From Bacteroidota bacterium (GTDB lineage Bacteria > Bacteroidota > Ignavibacteria > Ignavibacteriales > Melioribacteraceae), in contig JAEXUB010000073.1 of assembly GCA_023453125.1 (NCBI GenBank), positions 1-24,840 of the forward strand: a stretch of DNA of 24,840 nt. Reading direction: 5' to 3'. Positions 5,922 to 14,296 of this stretch are shown here, piece after piece (position 1 is the stretch's first letter; each line of letters begins with the position of its first letter). A program made the position numbers and the translations under genes. The notes beneath the pieces are model-generated. The model saw nothing but the letters and a program-made list of their open reading frames with translations, was not told where the DNA came from and ran no database searches.

Positions 5922-6707
5922 TCAATTTAAAAATGAAACATTCATTCTGTTTGTATCTGAATCGTAATATATCTTTGAGTCCACCTCGAATACCGATTTA
6001 ATATTGTCGCTGTTTATAACCTCCCTGTTGTTTCCGTCAAAGACAACCATTCCATTTTTTAACAATACCGCCCTACCAAAATAATGAGCCGCCAGGTTTA
6101 TATCGTGCGAAACAGAAACAAAAGTTATCCCGTTTTCCTTATTCAGCCTGTCAATGAGGTTAAATAAATCAATCTGGTGCCTGATATCGAGGTGGGAATT
6201 AGGTTCATCAAGAAGAACCAGAGGCGCCTGCTGGGCAAGAGCCCTTGCAATAAAAGCTCTTTGAATTTCCCCTCCCGATACCTGAGTAACCGGTTTATCC
6301 CTAAGAGGATAAATGTCAACATTATTAAGCGCTTCTTCAACTATTTCGCAGTCAATATTATTCTCATACCCGAAATAATTCAGATATGGAGTCCTGCCCA
6401 TCATTACAATTTCATAAATAGTAAAAGGGTAAACCGAAGAAGGATTCTGTGGTACAAAAGCAATTTTTCTTGCCAGTTCTCTGGCCTTAATATTTGAGTA
6501 TGATTCGCTTTCAACCAGTATTTCCCCTTCCAGTGGTTTAATTATGCCGGTAATAAGCTTCATTAAAGTAGACTTGCCGGAGCCGTTTGGCCCCAGAAGC
6601 GAAACAAGTTCCCCTTTTTCAATCTTTAGATTAACCGGTCCTAGAAAAAACCGGGGGGTGTTATCAATCAAAGAATAGGAATATTTTATTTTTTTTAATT
6701 CTAGCAT
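5922..6707 (-). CDS. ABC transporter ATP-binding protein, FecE/BtuD type
   Basis: This 261-residue ATPase subunit has all the ABC motifs: Walker A GPNGSGKS (39-46), Q-loop Gln 87, signature VSGGE (143-147), Walker B LVLLDEP (163-169) and switch His 201. MMGRTPYL after the Q-loop and the overall pattern fit importers of iron-siderophore, heme or vitamin B12. No permease or binding-protein gene is in the window. A TonB-family gene lies 41 bp upstream, which fits uptake of a large chelate through a TonB-dependent outer-membrane receptor. The partner permease must be elsewhere, or this subunit serves another system. No Shine-Dalgarno is visible before ATG 6707. Confidence 0.9.
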   Translation of the reverse strand: MLELKKIKYSYSLIDNTPRFFLGPVNLKIEKGELVSLLGPNGSGKSTLMKLITGIIKPLEGEILVESESYSNIKARELARKIAFVPQNPSSVYPFTIYEIVMMGRTPYLNYFGYENNIDCEIVEEALNNVDIYPLRDKPVTQVSGGEIQRAFIARALAQQAPLVLLDEPNSHLDIRHQIDLFNLIDRLNKENGITFVSVSHDINLAAHYFGRAVLLKNGMVVFDGNNREVINSDNIKSVFEVDSKIYYDSDTNRMNVSFLN

Positions 6708-6748
6708 TTTAATAGGTCAAAATTATGATTTATATTGATGAAATTCTA

Positions 6749-7453
6749 TCAGTAAAAGTTAACTGGAATTGACATTTGGACCTTCACATAGCGCCCCCCC
6801 TGTTTTCCCGCCTTGAATCGGGTAACTTTTACAGCCCTGAGGGCAGCTTCATCGCATCCTGAGCCCAAGCCCTTAAGAACTTCGGCGAATACAACTTCGC
6901 CATTTTCATTTATATAGGCCTGAATAAAGACTTTTCCAGTAATTCCATTTTTTTTAGCAGTCTCCGGCACAATAACTTTCTTATCAATTGCAGCATATCC
7001 TCCCAAAGGTTCAGGCTGCATTTCAACCGCAATAAGATAGTCAGATTTCCTGAAAGGAATTACAGGAGGAGGAACGTATCCGGTACTTACGCCAGTTCCT
7101 GAACCGGAGCCTCCGGTTCCGCTTTTGGTTGAATCCCCCTTAGCCGGAGCAGCTGGGTCAAATTCTTTTGTAACTACTTTTTCTTTTGTCGGAACAGGGG
7201 TGCCGCTTATCCGGCTCGATTTACCTCCTCCCCCACCTTCCTCCTCTGTTATACCGGGGGGCCGAACATTATCCCCCAGCTGGTACAGGTCAATGTATGT
7301 GAATTTCTCTTTATAGCCGTTATTAACGTCATCTTCATTCCCCGGTACAATAATCAGGAGGAATGAAAGCAATAGGAAATGAATAAGAAAGCTTATTCCT
7401 GCCCCGATTTTGAAATTCTTTAGATATGCGGCTTTTAATTCCTGGTAATTCAT
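6749..7453 (-). CDS. TonB-family energy transducer
   Basis: This 234-residue protein has a short cytoplasmic N-terminus, one membrane segment (about 17-36), and a low-complexity periplasmic linker of Gly, Ser, Pro and Lys (about 70-130). It ends in a TonB C-terminal domain (about 140-234) recognisable by GKVFIQAYINENGEV and DEAALRAVK. Such proteins pass the energy of the proton gradient to outer-membrane receptors, working with ExbB/ExbD, which are not in this window. The linker is glycine-rich where Escherichia coli TonB is proline-rich, which is common in Bacteroidota. The ABC importer ATPase follows and is probably in the same transcript. Confidence 0.87.
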   Translation of the reverse strand: MNYQELKAAYLKNFKIGAGISFLIHFLLLSFLLIIVPGNEDDVNNGYKEKFTYIDLYQLGDNVRPPGITEEEGGGGGKSSRISGTPVPTKEKVVTKEFDPAAPAKGDSTKSGTGGSGSGTGVSTGYVPPPVIPFRKSDYLIAVEMQPEPLGGYAAIDKKVIVPETAKKNGITGKVFIQAYINENGEVVFAEVLKGLGSGCDEAALRAVKVTRFKAGKQGGRYVKVQMSIPVNFY

Positions 7454-7525
7454 CAGTCGACAATAATTAACAGTGGAAAAATATCAAATTTTCTCCCCAT
7501 AATTAAATTTATGCACTTTTTGGGG

Positions 7526-7963
7526 TTATTGCGCTTGTGCTTTAAGTTCTCCTACTGCCTTTGCAAAGAGTAAATTTCCGATTAAAACAGCAGCCAGCGA
7601 ACCGGCAAAATTCGCTGCTAAATCGTAAATATCGCAATAACGCAAAGGCATAAAGAACTGTACAATCTCGCTCAGAGTGCCATACAGGGATGCTATTAGG
7701 AAAGCCCACAAAAACGGGAATGAATATAACGGCTTTATCCTCACCTGTACGCTGCAGGCAATAATAAGCATTAAAGTAAGTATGAAAAATGAAATTGCAT
7801 GCTGAAGCTTGTCGTTAAAATTATATTTGAATAAAATATCTGCCGAAACGGTAATGCTGAAAGTCATACCAATCCAGTAAACGGCAAGGGGAAAATATAC
7901 AAGCGGATATCTTCTTTTTTTAAAAATCAGAAGCAAACGTATCATAAATGAATTTAATTGCAT
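7526..7963 (-). CDS. VanZ-like membrane protein
   Basis: This 145-residue protein has four predicted membrane segments. The VanZ-family pattern is present: NDKLQHAISFFIL, then GTLSEIVQFFMPLR and DIYDLAANFAGS, with the Glu-Gln and the Asp-Leu-Asn residues conserved. The family is named after a teicoplanin-resistance protein, but small members like this have no known function, and nothing here suggests antibiotic resistance. Its start overlaps the end of nnr by 44 bp (or 26 bp if ATG 7945 is used), so translation is probably coupled. Confidence 0.82.
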   Translation of the reverse strand: MQLNSFMIRLLLIFKKRRYPLVYFPLAVYWIGMTFSITVSADILFKYNFNDKLQHAISFFILTLMLIIACSVQVRIKPLYSFPFLWAFLIASLYGTLSEIVQFFMPLRYCDIYDLAANFAGSLAAVLIGNLLFAKAVGELKAQAQ

Positions 7964-9494
7964 CAGGCAGATTTTCCAAAATATCTTTTGATGTCATTCC
8001 ATAAACTGTTTTTTCTTTAATAAGGAGATCGGCAGCCAGACTATGGATATAAACTGCCGCAATAACCGATTCCTCAATTGAATCAGACTGGGCAGTCATT
8101 CCCGCTATAAACCCGGTTAATACATCTCCGGTACCGAATTTACCCATACCCGGATTTCCGGAACTATTTATTATTGCCTCTCCGGAAGGAGTAAAAATAA
8201 TTGTCGGCGCCCCCTTAAGAACCAGGTAGCAATTATTATCCTTTGCGAATCTTTTTGCCAGGGACATAGTATTATTCTGAAGCTCTAAAAGAGAAATTTC
8301 CAATAGATCCGCAAATTCTTTCAAATGCGGTGTCAAAACTCTGCCGGATAAGATTGTTTTCTTGTATTCCCCCTCTCCAAGGGCATAAAGTGCATCGGCA
8401 TCAACTATAAAAGGTTTTAAGCGGTATTTGTTAAGCAGAATTCTAACAGCTGCGAGAGTCTCAGGATGCTTTCCAAGACCGGGCCCTATGGCAACGCAAT
8501 CGGCCCATTTAATCCTTTCATCAAGGTCTTTAATGGATTTGTCCGATAAGTGTTCCAGAGAATAATCTTCATATGCCAGAATGGTTGGAACTTCCAGTTT
8601 CTGGAGAGCAATGTTTTTAATAGAACGGGGAAATGCTAATGTGCAGGCCCCTGCTCCGGATTTCATAACGGCATCGGAAGTTAAAAATGCAGCCCCGGAA
8701 TATTCTCCGCTTCCTGCAATAACCAATACTTTTCCGGCCGAATATTTATGGGCAGCGAGATCTTTGGATGGAAGGAAATTGAATGCATCCTCCGGCTCAA
8801 TTAAATATTCACTAACTTCAAGCTTGTCGTAATAGCCGATTCCAATTCCTATTGAACCTTTAACGACTTTGCCTGAATTAAGATATCCTTTGCCGTAATA
8901 GAGCCCCGACTTCAATTCAGAAAGGCTCACGGTCATATCGGCAATAAATATTTCTTCTCCTGCGGCAGTATCGGCATCAAGCCCGGTGGGTATATCAATA
9001 GCTACTTTTATTGAATTAAGATTGTTAAGGTATGAAATAATGCTGGTATATTCTTCGCTTAAAGCCCCTTTGGTACCGGTACCCAGCAAAGCATCCACAA
9101 GTATTTCGCAATCGTCCAGAAAAGAAAGGCTCTTCTGATTTTTATATTCTACGATATTAATATTCTTATTTGATACACTCATTCTTTTAAGGATATTAAA
9201 ATTGAATAGTGCATCCCCTTTGAGGCTTTTTTCATCCCCCAGGCTAACAACGGTTACAGAATAATCATTTACAAGGAAGTTTCTTGCAAGGGCAAATCCG
9301 TCTCCTCCGTTATTTCCCCTGCCGCAGATTATTCCGATAGTCTTAAAATTTATCTCTTCCGAAAAATTGCTTTCAATCAGTTCAAAGATGCTTCTGGCTG
9401 CGTTTTCCATTAAAATGGAACCGGGAATGCCGTAATGCTTTAAAGCAAATTCATCGGCTTCCCTAATCTGGCGTGTTGTATAAAGAGGAATCAT
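7920..9494 (-). CDS. nnr: Bifunctional NAD(P)H-hydrate repair enzyme Nnr
   Basis: This 524-residue fusion repairs hydrated NAD(P)H. The N-terminal NnrE (YjeF_N) domain epimerises R- and S-NAD(P)HX: GNNGGDGF (60-67), TGTKG (139-143), GLDAD (171-175). The C-terminal NnrD (carbohydrate-kinase-like) domain dehydrates S-NAD(P)HX using ADP or ATP: VIAGS (258-262), GPGLG (337-341), DADAL (365-369) and GNPGMGKFGTGDVL (446-459). Length is normal for the fused form. ATG 9494 has AGGGGA about 6 nt upstream. That site lies inside an imperfect inverted repeat (9494-9539). It follows nuoN by 55 bp, a fitting neighbour for an NADH-consuming complex. Confidence 0.96.
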   Translation of the reverse strand: MIPLYTTRQIREADEFALKHYGIPGSILMENAARSIFELIESNFSEEINFKTIGIICGRGNNGGDGFALARNFLVNDYSVTVVSLGDEKSLKGDALFNFNILKRMSVSNKNINIVEYKNQKSLSFLDDCEILVDALLGTGTKGALSEEYTSIISYLNNLNSIKVAIDIPTGLDADTAAGEEIFIADMTVSLSELKSGLYYGKGYLNSGKVVKGSIGIGIGYYDKLEVSEYLIEPEDAFNFLPSKDLAAHKYSAGKVLVIAGSGEYSGAAFLTSDAVMKSGAGACTLAFPRSIKNIALQKLEVPTILAYEDYSLEHLSDKSIKDLDERIKWADCVAIGPGLGKHPETLAAVRILLNKYRLKPFIVDADALYALGEGEYKKTILSGRVLTPHLKEFADLLEISLLELQNNTMSLAKRFAKDNNCYLVLKGAPTIIFTPSGEAIINSSGNPGMGKFGTGDVLTGFIAGMTAQSDSIEESVIAAVYIHSLAADLLIKEKTVYGMTSKDILENLPDAIKFIYDTFASDF

Positions 9495-9539
9495 AGCAAT
9501 CCCCTATTTTTTTATCATAAAAATAGAAAAGAATTGCTA
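9494..9539 (-). promoter_or_regulatory. Inverted repeat over the nnr ribosome binding site
   Basis: Outer arms 9494-9500 and 9533-9539 (7 bp) and inner arms 9504-9511 and 9519-9526 (8 bp) form an imperfect hairpin in the leader. The Shine-Dalgarno and the first base of the ATG fall inside it. Folding would hide the start. No T run follows, so a terminator is unlikely. Confidence 0.4.
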
Positions 9540-9549
9540 TAATCAAAAT

Positions 9550-10977
9550 TTATTTAAGGAATGAAGTAATAAGATTCAAGAGCGCATCCGGAAAAAACCC
9601 GAATACAAGAGTCATTAAACCGCAGAATACCACTGCAAATAGGCCGCTGTTATTTTTCTCAACCGTAAATTCCTCAACAGAGGGCTTGAAATACATATAA
9701 ACAACTACCTTAAGATAGAAGTAAACGCTTATAACGCTTGAAAGGATACCGACAAGAGCAAGCCATGTAAGCCCGCTTTGAATTGCACCGGCAAAGACAT
9801 AATATTTACCGAAGAATCCTGCCATAGGAGGAATGCCGGCAAGTGCGAACATAAACAAAGCCATAAACCCGGAAAGAATCGGATTTTTACTATTCAATCC
9901 CGCGTACGAATCGATATCAGTACGGCTGTCGTTTTCCCCTTCTATTATGGAAATAACTCCAAAAGCGCCAAGATTTATAAAGGTATATGCTGCCAGGTAA
10001 AAAATAATTCCCGCCTTTGCCATTTCATTTCCGGCTGCAAGACCAATTGCCATATAACCGGCATGCGAAATTGATGAGTATGCAAGCATTCGTTTAAGGT
10101 TATTCTGGGCAATTGCCGTTATGCTTCCGTATAATGTGGAAAGAACTGCTATTCCGGCAAAATAAGGGAGGAATCTGTTAGGCAATCCTGAAAAAATAGC
10201 GCTGATTAAAATAAGTATCACACTGAAAGCAGCCGTTTTGCCTGTTGTAGACATTAAACCGGTAAGAGGTGATCCTGCCCCCTGATATACATCGGGAACC
10301 CACATATGGAAAGGAAATGCGGCAATTTTAAAGGAAAATCCAATTAACAGCAATAAAAGTCCTGTTACAAATAATGGTTTGGTAATTAAAACAGAAAACT
10401 GTTCTGCAATATACGCCAGATTTGTGTTGCCGGTCATTCCGTAAATCAGAGCAATTCCGTATACCACAAAACCGGTTGCAAATGCGCCAAGGAGGAAATA
10501 TTTCATCGAAGCCTCATTCCCCGACGCCTTTTTACGGTTTATACCAACTAATACGTAAAAGCAAACAGACATAAGTTCAAGCCCCATAAAGACCATAAGA
10601 AGATCTTTGGCTGCGGCCATCATCATCATTCCAAGCACCGCACTCTGGACAAGGATGTAATACTCCCCGAAATAAGCGCCATACTTTTTAAGATAATTTA
10701 CCGAACTTAGGACGGCAACCGATGCGCCGACTGTAAAAATAAAATTAAACAGTGCAGTCCGCCCGCCTATTTCCACCATTCCGCCGAAAATAACTGCATG
10801 GTCATTAATGGTGAGTATAGAGTATACTGCCGCTGCAAGAAAGGATAATACTGAAACAGCGGGTAAAACTTCCCTGCTCTTCTTATAAAACATTTCGATA
10901 AGGAGGGAAATTATAATTCCCCCTCCGACAATAAGGAAGGGGAATAACTGAATTATTTCTGTTGTGCTTTTAATCAT
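9550..10977 (-). CDS. nuoN: NADH-quinone oxidoreductase subunit N
   Basis: This 475-residue antiporter-like membrane subunit of complex I has about 14 membrane segments. The proton-path residues are in place: Glu 134 in MGLELMSVCFYVL, Lys 217 in FKIAAFPFHMWVPDVYQG, and Lys 247 in STTGKTAA. Length is close to the 425-485 typical of the family. It is the last gene of the nuo cluster, 2 bp after the unknown 122-residue gene, so it is separated from nuoM by two non-nuo genes. No Shine-Dalgarno is obvious before ATG 10977; translation probably follows on from the preceding stop. Confidence 0.97.
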   Translation of the reverse strand: MIKSTTEIIQLFPFLIVGGGIIISLLIEMFYKKSREVLPAVSVLSFLAAAVYSILTINDHAVIFGGMVEIGGRTALFNFIFTVGASVAVLSSVNYLKKYGAYFGEYYILVQSAVLGMMMMAAAKDLLMVFMGLELMSVCFYVLVGINRKKASGNEASMKYFLLGAFATGFVVYGIALIYGMTGNTNLAYIAEQFSVLITKPLFVTGLLLLLIGFSFKIAAFPFHMWVPDVYQGAGSPLTGLMSTTGKTAAFSVILILISAIFSGLPNRFLPYFAGIAVLSTLYGSITAIAQNNLKRMLAYSSISHAGYMAIGLAAGNEMAKAGIIFYLAAYTFINLGAFGVISIIEGENDSRTDIDSYAGLNSKNPILSGFMALFMFALAGIPPMAGFFGKYYVFAGAIQSGLTWLALVGILSSVISVYFYLKVVVYMYFKPSVEEFTVEKNNSGLFAVVFCGLMTLVFGFFPDALLNLITSFLK

Positions 10978-10979
10978 AA

Positions 10980-11348
10980 TTACTCAATAAATAAGATTTC
11001 GCCGTTAGCTTCTTCTATTTTTAATAAATGTTTTTCTTTAATGTGAAGAATAAGTCTTTTATGGTTTGCCGGGTCAAATACGTCTTTCCCCTTTTCAACA
11101 ACTACAAGTTTAATTGTTTCAAATTCGGAAATCGATTCTGCAAGTTCCTTATAATCGAGAAAGTAGATCTCAGTGAAAGATTCGGTAATATTATACTGGG
11201 CTCCTTTGTGCGTAGTACTGAAATCGGTAATTATATCTTTTTCAATAACTGCTTTCAGGATATCCGCTTTAAAAGGAAGCAGAACTCTGTTGCCGTAATA
11301 TAAACCGCCAATATTATTCTTCAAAACTTCTTCAATTGTTTTCATCAT
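10980..11348 (-). CDS. Conserved-looking protein of unknown function inside the nuo cluster
   Basis: This 122-residue soluble protein, which I do not recognise, has no membrane segment and no signal peptide. It looks like a mixed alpha/beta fold: an N-terminal helix (MKTIEEVLKN), short strands, a helix around DYKELAESISEFE, and strands VVVEKG, RLILHI and GEILFIE. It is rich in Glu, Lys and Ile. Two adjacent ATGs (11348, 11345) overlap the nhaD stop. The second is better spaced from the GGGGG Shine-Dalgarno (5 nt). It lies between nhaD and nuoN with no gaps, so it is surely co-transcribed with complex I. A regulatory or assembly role is possible but unsupported. It does not match pterin carbinolamine dehydratase. 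Confidence 0.8.
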   Translation of the reverse strand: MMKTIEEVLKNNIGGLYYGNRVLLPFKADILKAVIEKDIITDFSTTHKGAQYNITESFTEIYFLDYKELAESISEFETIKLVVVEKGKDVFDPANHKRLILHIKEKHLLKIEEANGEILFIE

Positions 11349-12766
11349 TACCCCCTAAAGAAAACCAGCCAGATTATAAAAAATACCGGAATTAAGATTG
11401 GAAGCGAGTATTTAACGATGTATCCGAAAAATGAAGGCATCTTTAAACCGGAACTTTCTGCAATAGATTTAACCATAAAATTAGGTCCATTGCCAATGTA
11501 TGTGTTCGCTCCAAAGAAAACGCAGGCAATTGAAATAGCCTGGAGGTAAATTGGATGTGCATTTGCAAGATTATAAACATCCACTTTATTATTAACATCT
11601 AGGGCAAATCTTCCCATTTCGGCACTGAGGAAATTCAGGAAAGTCGGGGCATTATCAAGAATTGAAGACAAGCCGCCGGATGACCAGAACAATAATCCGG
11701 GAGTTACCCCTTCCTTCAGTTTAGCTGCTTCAAAAGAAATAAGCTGAAGTGCCGGAATCATGGTAGCAAAAATACCAATAAATAAATACGCCACTTCTTT
11801 AATCGGTCCGAATGTAAATTCATTGGCTTCAAGAATATGCCTATCTGCCATTCTGTAAGAGGTAAACATTACAGCGGCCATAATTATTTCTCTAATTCCA
11901 AAAGGAAGAGGCGCCAGGCTTGGAACCCAGCTCATTACACCGGGATCTAAAAACACTGAAACTAATACTATTACGAGAAAGCCTACATTTTTTAGACCTT
12001 TAAATTCAATTCTGCCTGTATAGTTTTCGTTCTCACCTGCTTCTTTGTTCCTTAAATCTATTACGAAAAATATCGCAATTACAAGTAGAACTGTCGGCAG
12101 CCAGATATACCAGCCGTGCTCAAGGAACCAGAAAAAGTTTATACCGCGGAGAAAACCGAGGAACAATGGAGGATCGCCTATAGGCGTTAATGCGCCGCCG
12201 ATATTGGAGACTACAAAAATGAAAAATATAATATGGTACGGTTTAAGCCTTCCCTTATTAAGATTCATAAATGGACGGATTAAAAGCATTGAGGCTCCTG
12301 TGGTGCCGATAATATTGGCAATAATGGCGCCGAAGAAAAGGATAGCAGCATTTAAAAGCGGTGTAGCCTTCTTATCAACTCTTATCAGAATACCGCCTGA
12401 AGCAATGAAAAGACTTCCAAGAAGTGCTATAAATGAAATATACTCTGTTAGTGTGTGCTGAAGTATCACAAAATCATTCATAATGGCCATATAATAAACA
12501 ACAACTAAAACACCCAATGCAATAGCGACTTTAGAATAATGTTTTTCCCAGAAATGAGCATAAAATAAAGGACCTGTTGCAATCATAGCCAAAAGGAGGA
12601 GGAATGGAGCTACCATGTAAACCGGAGGAACAGAATGAACCGAATGCCCTTCGGCGGCAGTTTCAACCGCAGCCTGGGCTGTTTCGTGCTGATAAGCAGA
12701 GACGTTTCCGCCTGATACAGCCAGCAGAAGAACAACTAAAAATCCGAGTAGAAATAGTTTTTTCAT
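11348..12766 (-). CDS. nhaD: NhaD-type Na+/H+ antiporter
   Basis: This 472-residue ion-transporter-superfamily protein has a cleavable-looking signal peptide (1-24, ending VSA) and about 12 membrane segments. Family motifs are GTTGASMLLIRPFM, NIGGALTPIGDPPLFLGF, LDNAPTFLNFLS and IGNGPNFMVKSIAE. They contain the conserved Thr, Asp and Asn residues of NhaD-like carriers. It exchanges Na+ for H+ across the inner membrane. It starts 9 bp after nuoM and its stop overlaps the next start, so it is embedded in the complex I operon. From memory, a nhaD homologue was also reported among the complex I genes of Rhodothermus marinus. The arrangement implies that proton pumping and sodium balance are expressed together. 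Confidence 0.88.
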   Translation of the reverse strand: MKKLFLLGFLVVLLLAVSGGNVSAYQHETAQAAVETAAEGHSVHSVPPVYMVAPFLLLLAMIATGPLFYAHFWEKHYSKVAIALGVLVVVYYMAIMNDFVILQHTLTEYISFIALLGSLFIASGGILIRVDKKATPLLNAAILFFGAIIANIIGTTGASMLLIRPFMNLNKGRLKPYHIIFFIFVVSNIGGALTPIGDPPLFLGFLRGINFFWFLEHGWYIWLPTVLLVIAIFFVIDLRNKEAGENENYTGRIEFKGLKNVGFLVIVLVSVFLDPGVMSWVPSLAPLPFGIREIIMAAVMFTSYRMADRHILEANEFTFGPIKEVAYLFIGIFATMIPALQLISFEAAKLKEGVTPGLLFWSSGGLSSILDNAPTFLNFLSAEMGRFALDVNNKVDVYNLANAHPIYLQAISIACVFFGANTYIGNGPNFMVKSIAESSGLKMPSFFGYIVKYSLPILIPVFFIIWLVFFRG

Positions 12767-12775
12767 ACACCTAGA

Positions 12776-14293
12776 TTATAATATGTTGTGGAATGAGTTA
12801 ATTTGATTAAGAAGTTTTTCCACAGACGCATTAGTCATCTCAAAAAATGTCGACGGGTAGATTCCTATCCAGATTATAAAAATAAAAATCGGAATAAGAA
12901 TAAGGATTTCGACTGATGTCAGGTCTTTAATACCTATAAGACTCTGGTTTTTAACTTCACCAAAAACAACCCTTTCATACATCCATAAAAGGTAAACAGC
13001 GGCAAAAATTACTCCGCTTGCTGCAAATATTGTAAACCACCAGTTGTTCAAGACTGAGGATTTAAAAGAACCAAGAAGAATGAGGAATTCTCCAATAAAT
13101 CCGTTAAGCCCCGGAAGCCCTACCGAAGATAAAGCGGCAAATAAAAGAGCTATTGAATATAAAGGCATTAGTTTTGCAATACCTCCATAATATGCGATAT
13201 CCCTTTTGTGAGTCCTTTCATAAATGAAGCCGACTAAAAGAAATAAAGCTCCGGTTGATAAACCGTGGTTAATCATTTGAATTACAGCCCCCTGGATGGA
13301 CTGAGAAGTCATAGCAAACAAACCTAACACAACGAAACCAAGATGCGATACCGACGAATAAGCAACTAATTTTTTCATGTCAGTCTGCACCATTGCAACC
13401 AGCGCGCCGTAAATAATTCCTATTACAGCGAGAACCGATATGAATGGAGCAAACTGAATTGAAGCCTGCGGAAAAAGTGTTAAACAAAAGCGTAAAATAC
13501 CATAGGTCCCCATTTTAAGGAGCACGCCGGCAAGTATTACCGAACCTGCTGTAGGAGCTTGAACGTGCGCGTCAGGAAGCCACGTATGAAGCGGGAATAA
13601 GGGGACCTTAATTGCAAAACTGATAAAAAATGAGAAGAACAATAATGCCTGGATATTCGGTACAATATTTGGCGCTACCTTAGAAAGTTCAATAAAGTTG
13701 GTAGTAAAATATCCAAGCTGGGAAGATGCGTTGGTAGAAAGCCAGATTATTGCTATAAGCATAATCAGACTGCCGAACATTGTATAAATAAAGAATTTTA
13801 TTGACGCATAAATCCTCTGTTCCCCTCCCCAAATGCCGATAATAAAGTACATCGGTATAAGCATTGCTTCCCAGAAAATGTAAAAAAGGAACAAATCGAG
13901 GGAAACAAAAACGCCCAGCATCCCGGTTTCTAGAAACAGCATGCTGAATGTAAACATCTTCACATTCTTCGTTATGCTTGTCCATGTGGATAACAGTGTA
14001 AGAGGAGTAAGGAAAGTAGTAAGAAGGACGAGAAGAAGCGAGATGCCGTCAATTCCGACGGTATATGAGACATTAAGAGATTTAATCCATAAGAACTGAT
14101 TGACAAGCTGAAAATCGCCGCTCTGTTTATTGAACTGCATATAGACAATCATAGAAATCACAAAAGCAGCAAGAGATACAGCCAGACCGAACCATCTAAT
14201 CAGTTTCCGGTTGGATTCTTTAAGGAAAAGGACAAGAATGCTCCCTGCGAAAGGAGCTAAGAGCAGATAAGTCAAAATTAAATTTGTATTCAT
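12776..14293 (-). CDS. nuoM: NADH-quinone oxidoreductase subunit M
   Basis: This 505-residue antiporter-like subunit of complex I has about 14 membrane segments. The key residues are Glu 142 in FWEAMLIPMYFIIG, Lys 229 in AIKVPLFPLHTWLPDAH, and Lys 260 in GVLLKMGTYG, matching the proton channel of E. coli NuoM. The pattern HVQAPTAGSVILAG is diagnostic for NuoM rather than NuoL. It starts 3 bp after nuoL stops; the nuoL stop and the bases after it supply a short AGG before the ATG. Confidence 0.97.
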   Translation of the reverse strand: MNTNLILTYLLLAPFAGSILVLFLKESNRKLIRWFGLAVSLAAFVISMIVYMQFNKQSGDFQLVNQFLWIKSLNVSYTVGIDGISLLLVLLTTFLTPLTLLSTWTSITKNVKMFTFSMLFLETGMLGVFVSLDLFLFYIFWEAMLIPMYFIIGIWGGEQRIYASIKFFIYTMFGSLIMLIAIIWLSTNASSQLGYFTTNFIELSKVAPNIVPNIQALLFFSFFISFAIKVPLFPLHTWLPDAHVQAPTAGSVILAGVLLKMGTYGILRFCLTLFPQASIQFAPFISVLAVIGIIYGALVAMVQTDMKKLVAYSSVSHLGFVVLGLFAMTSQSIQGAVIQMINHGLSTGALFLLVGFIYERTHKRDIAYYGGIAKLMPLYSIALLFAALSSVGLPGLNGFIGEFLILLGSFKSSVLNNWWFTIFAASGVIFAAVYLLWMYERVVFGEVKNQSLIGIKDLTSVEILILIPIFIFIIWIGIYPSTFFEMTNASVEKLLNQINSFHNIL

Positions 14294-14296
14294 AAC

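Noticed and set aside
7454..7525. Bacteroidota-type promoter before the TonB-family gene
   Set aside because: AATTTG-like boxes occur, but none gives a TAnnTTTG with a correctly spaced upstream TTTG.
10980..11348. Pterin-4a-carbinolamine dehydratase, as recalled near nhaD in Rhodothermus
   Set aside because: The protein lacks the His-His-Pro active-site pattern and the general sequence of that family.
12045..12461. Plus-strand open frame of 138 codons
   Set aside because: It is antisense to nhaD, has no recognisable protein features, and the opposite strand is clearly coding. The same applies to the other plus-strand frames above 1902.
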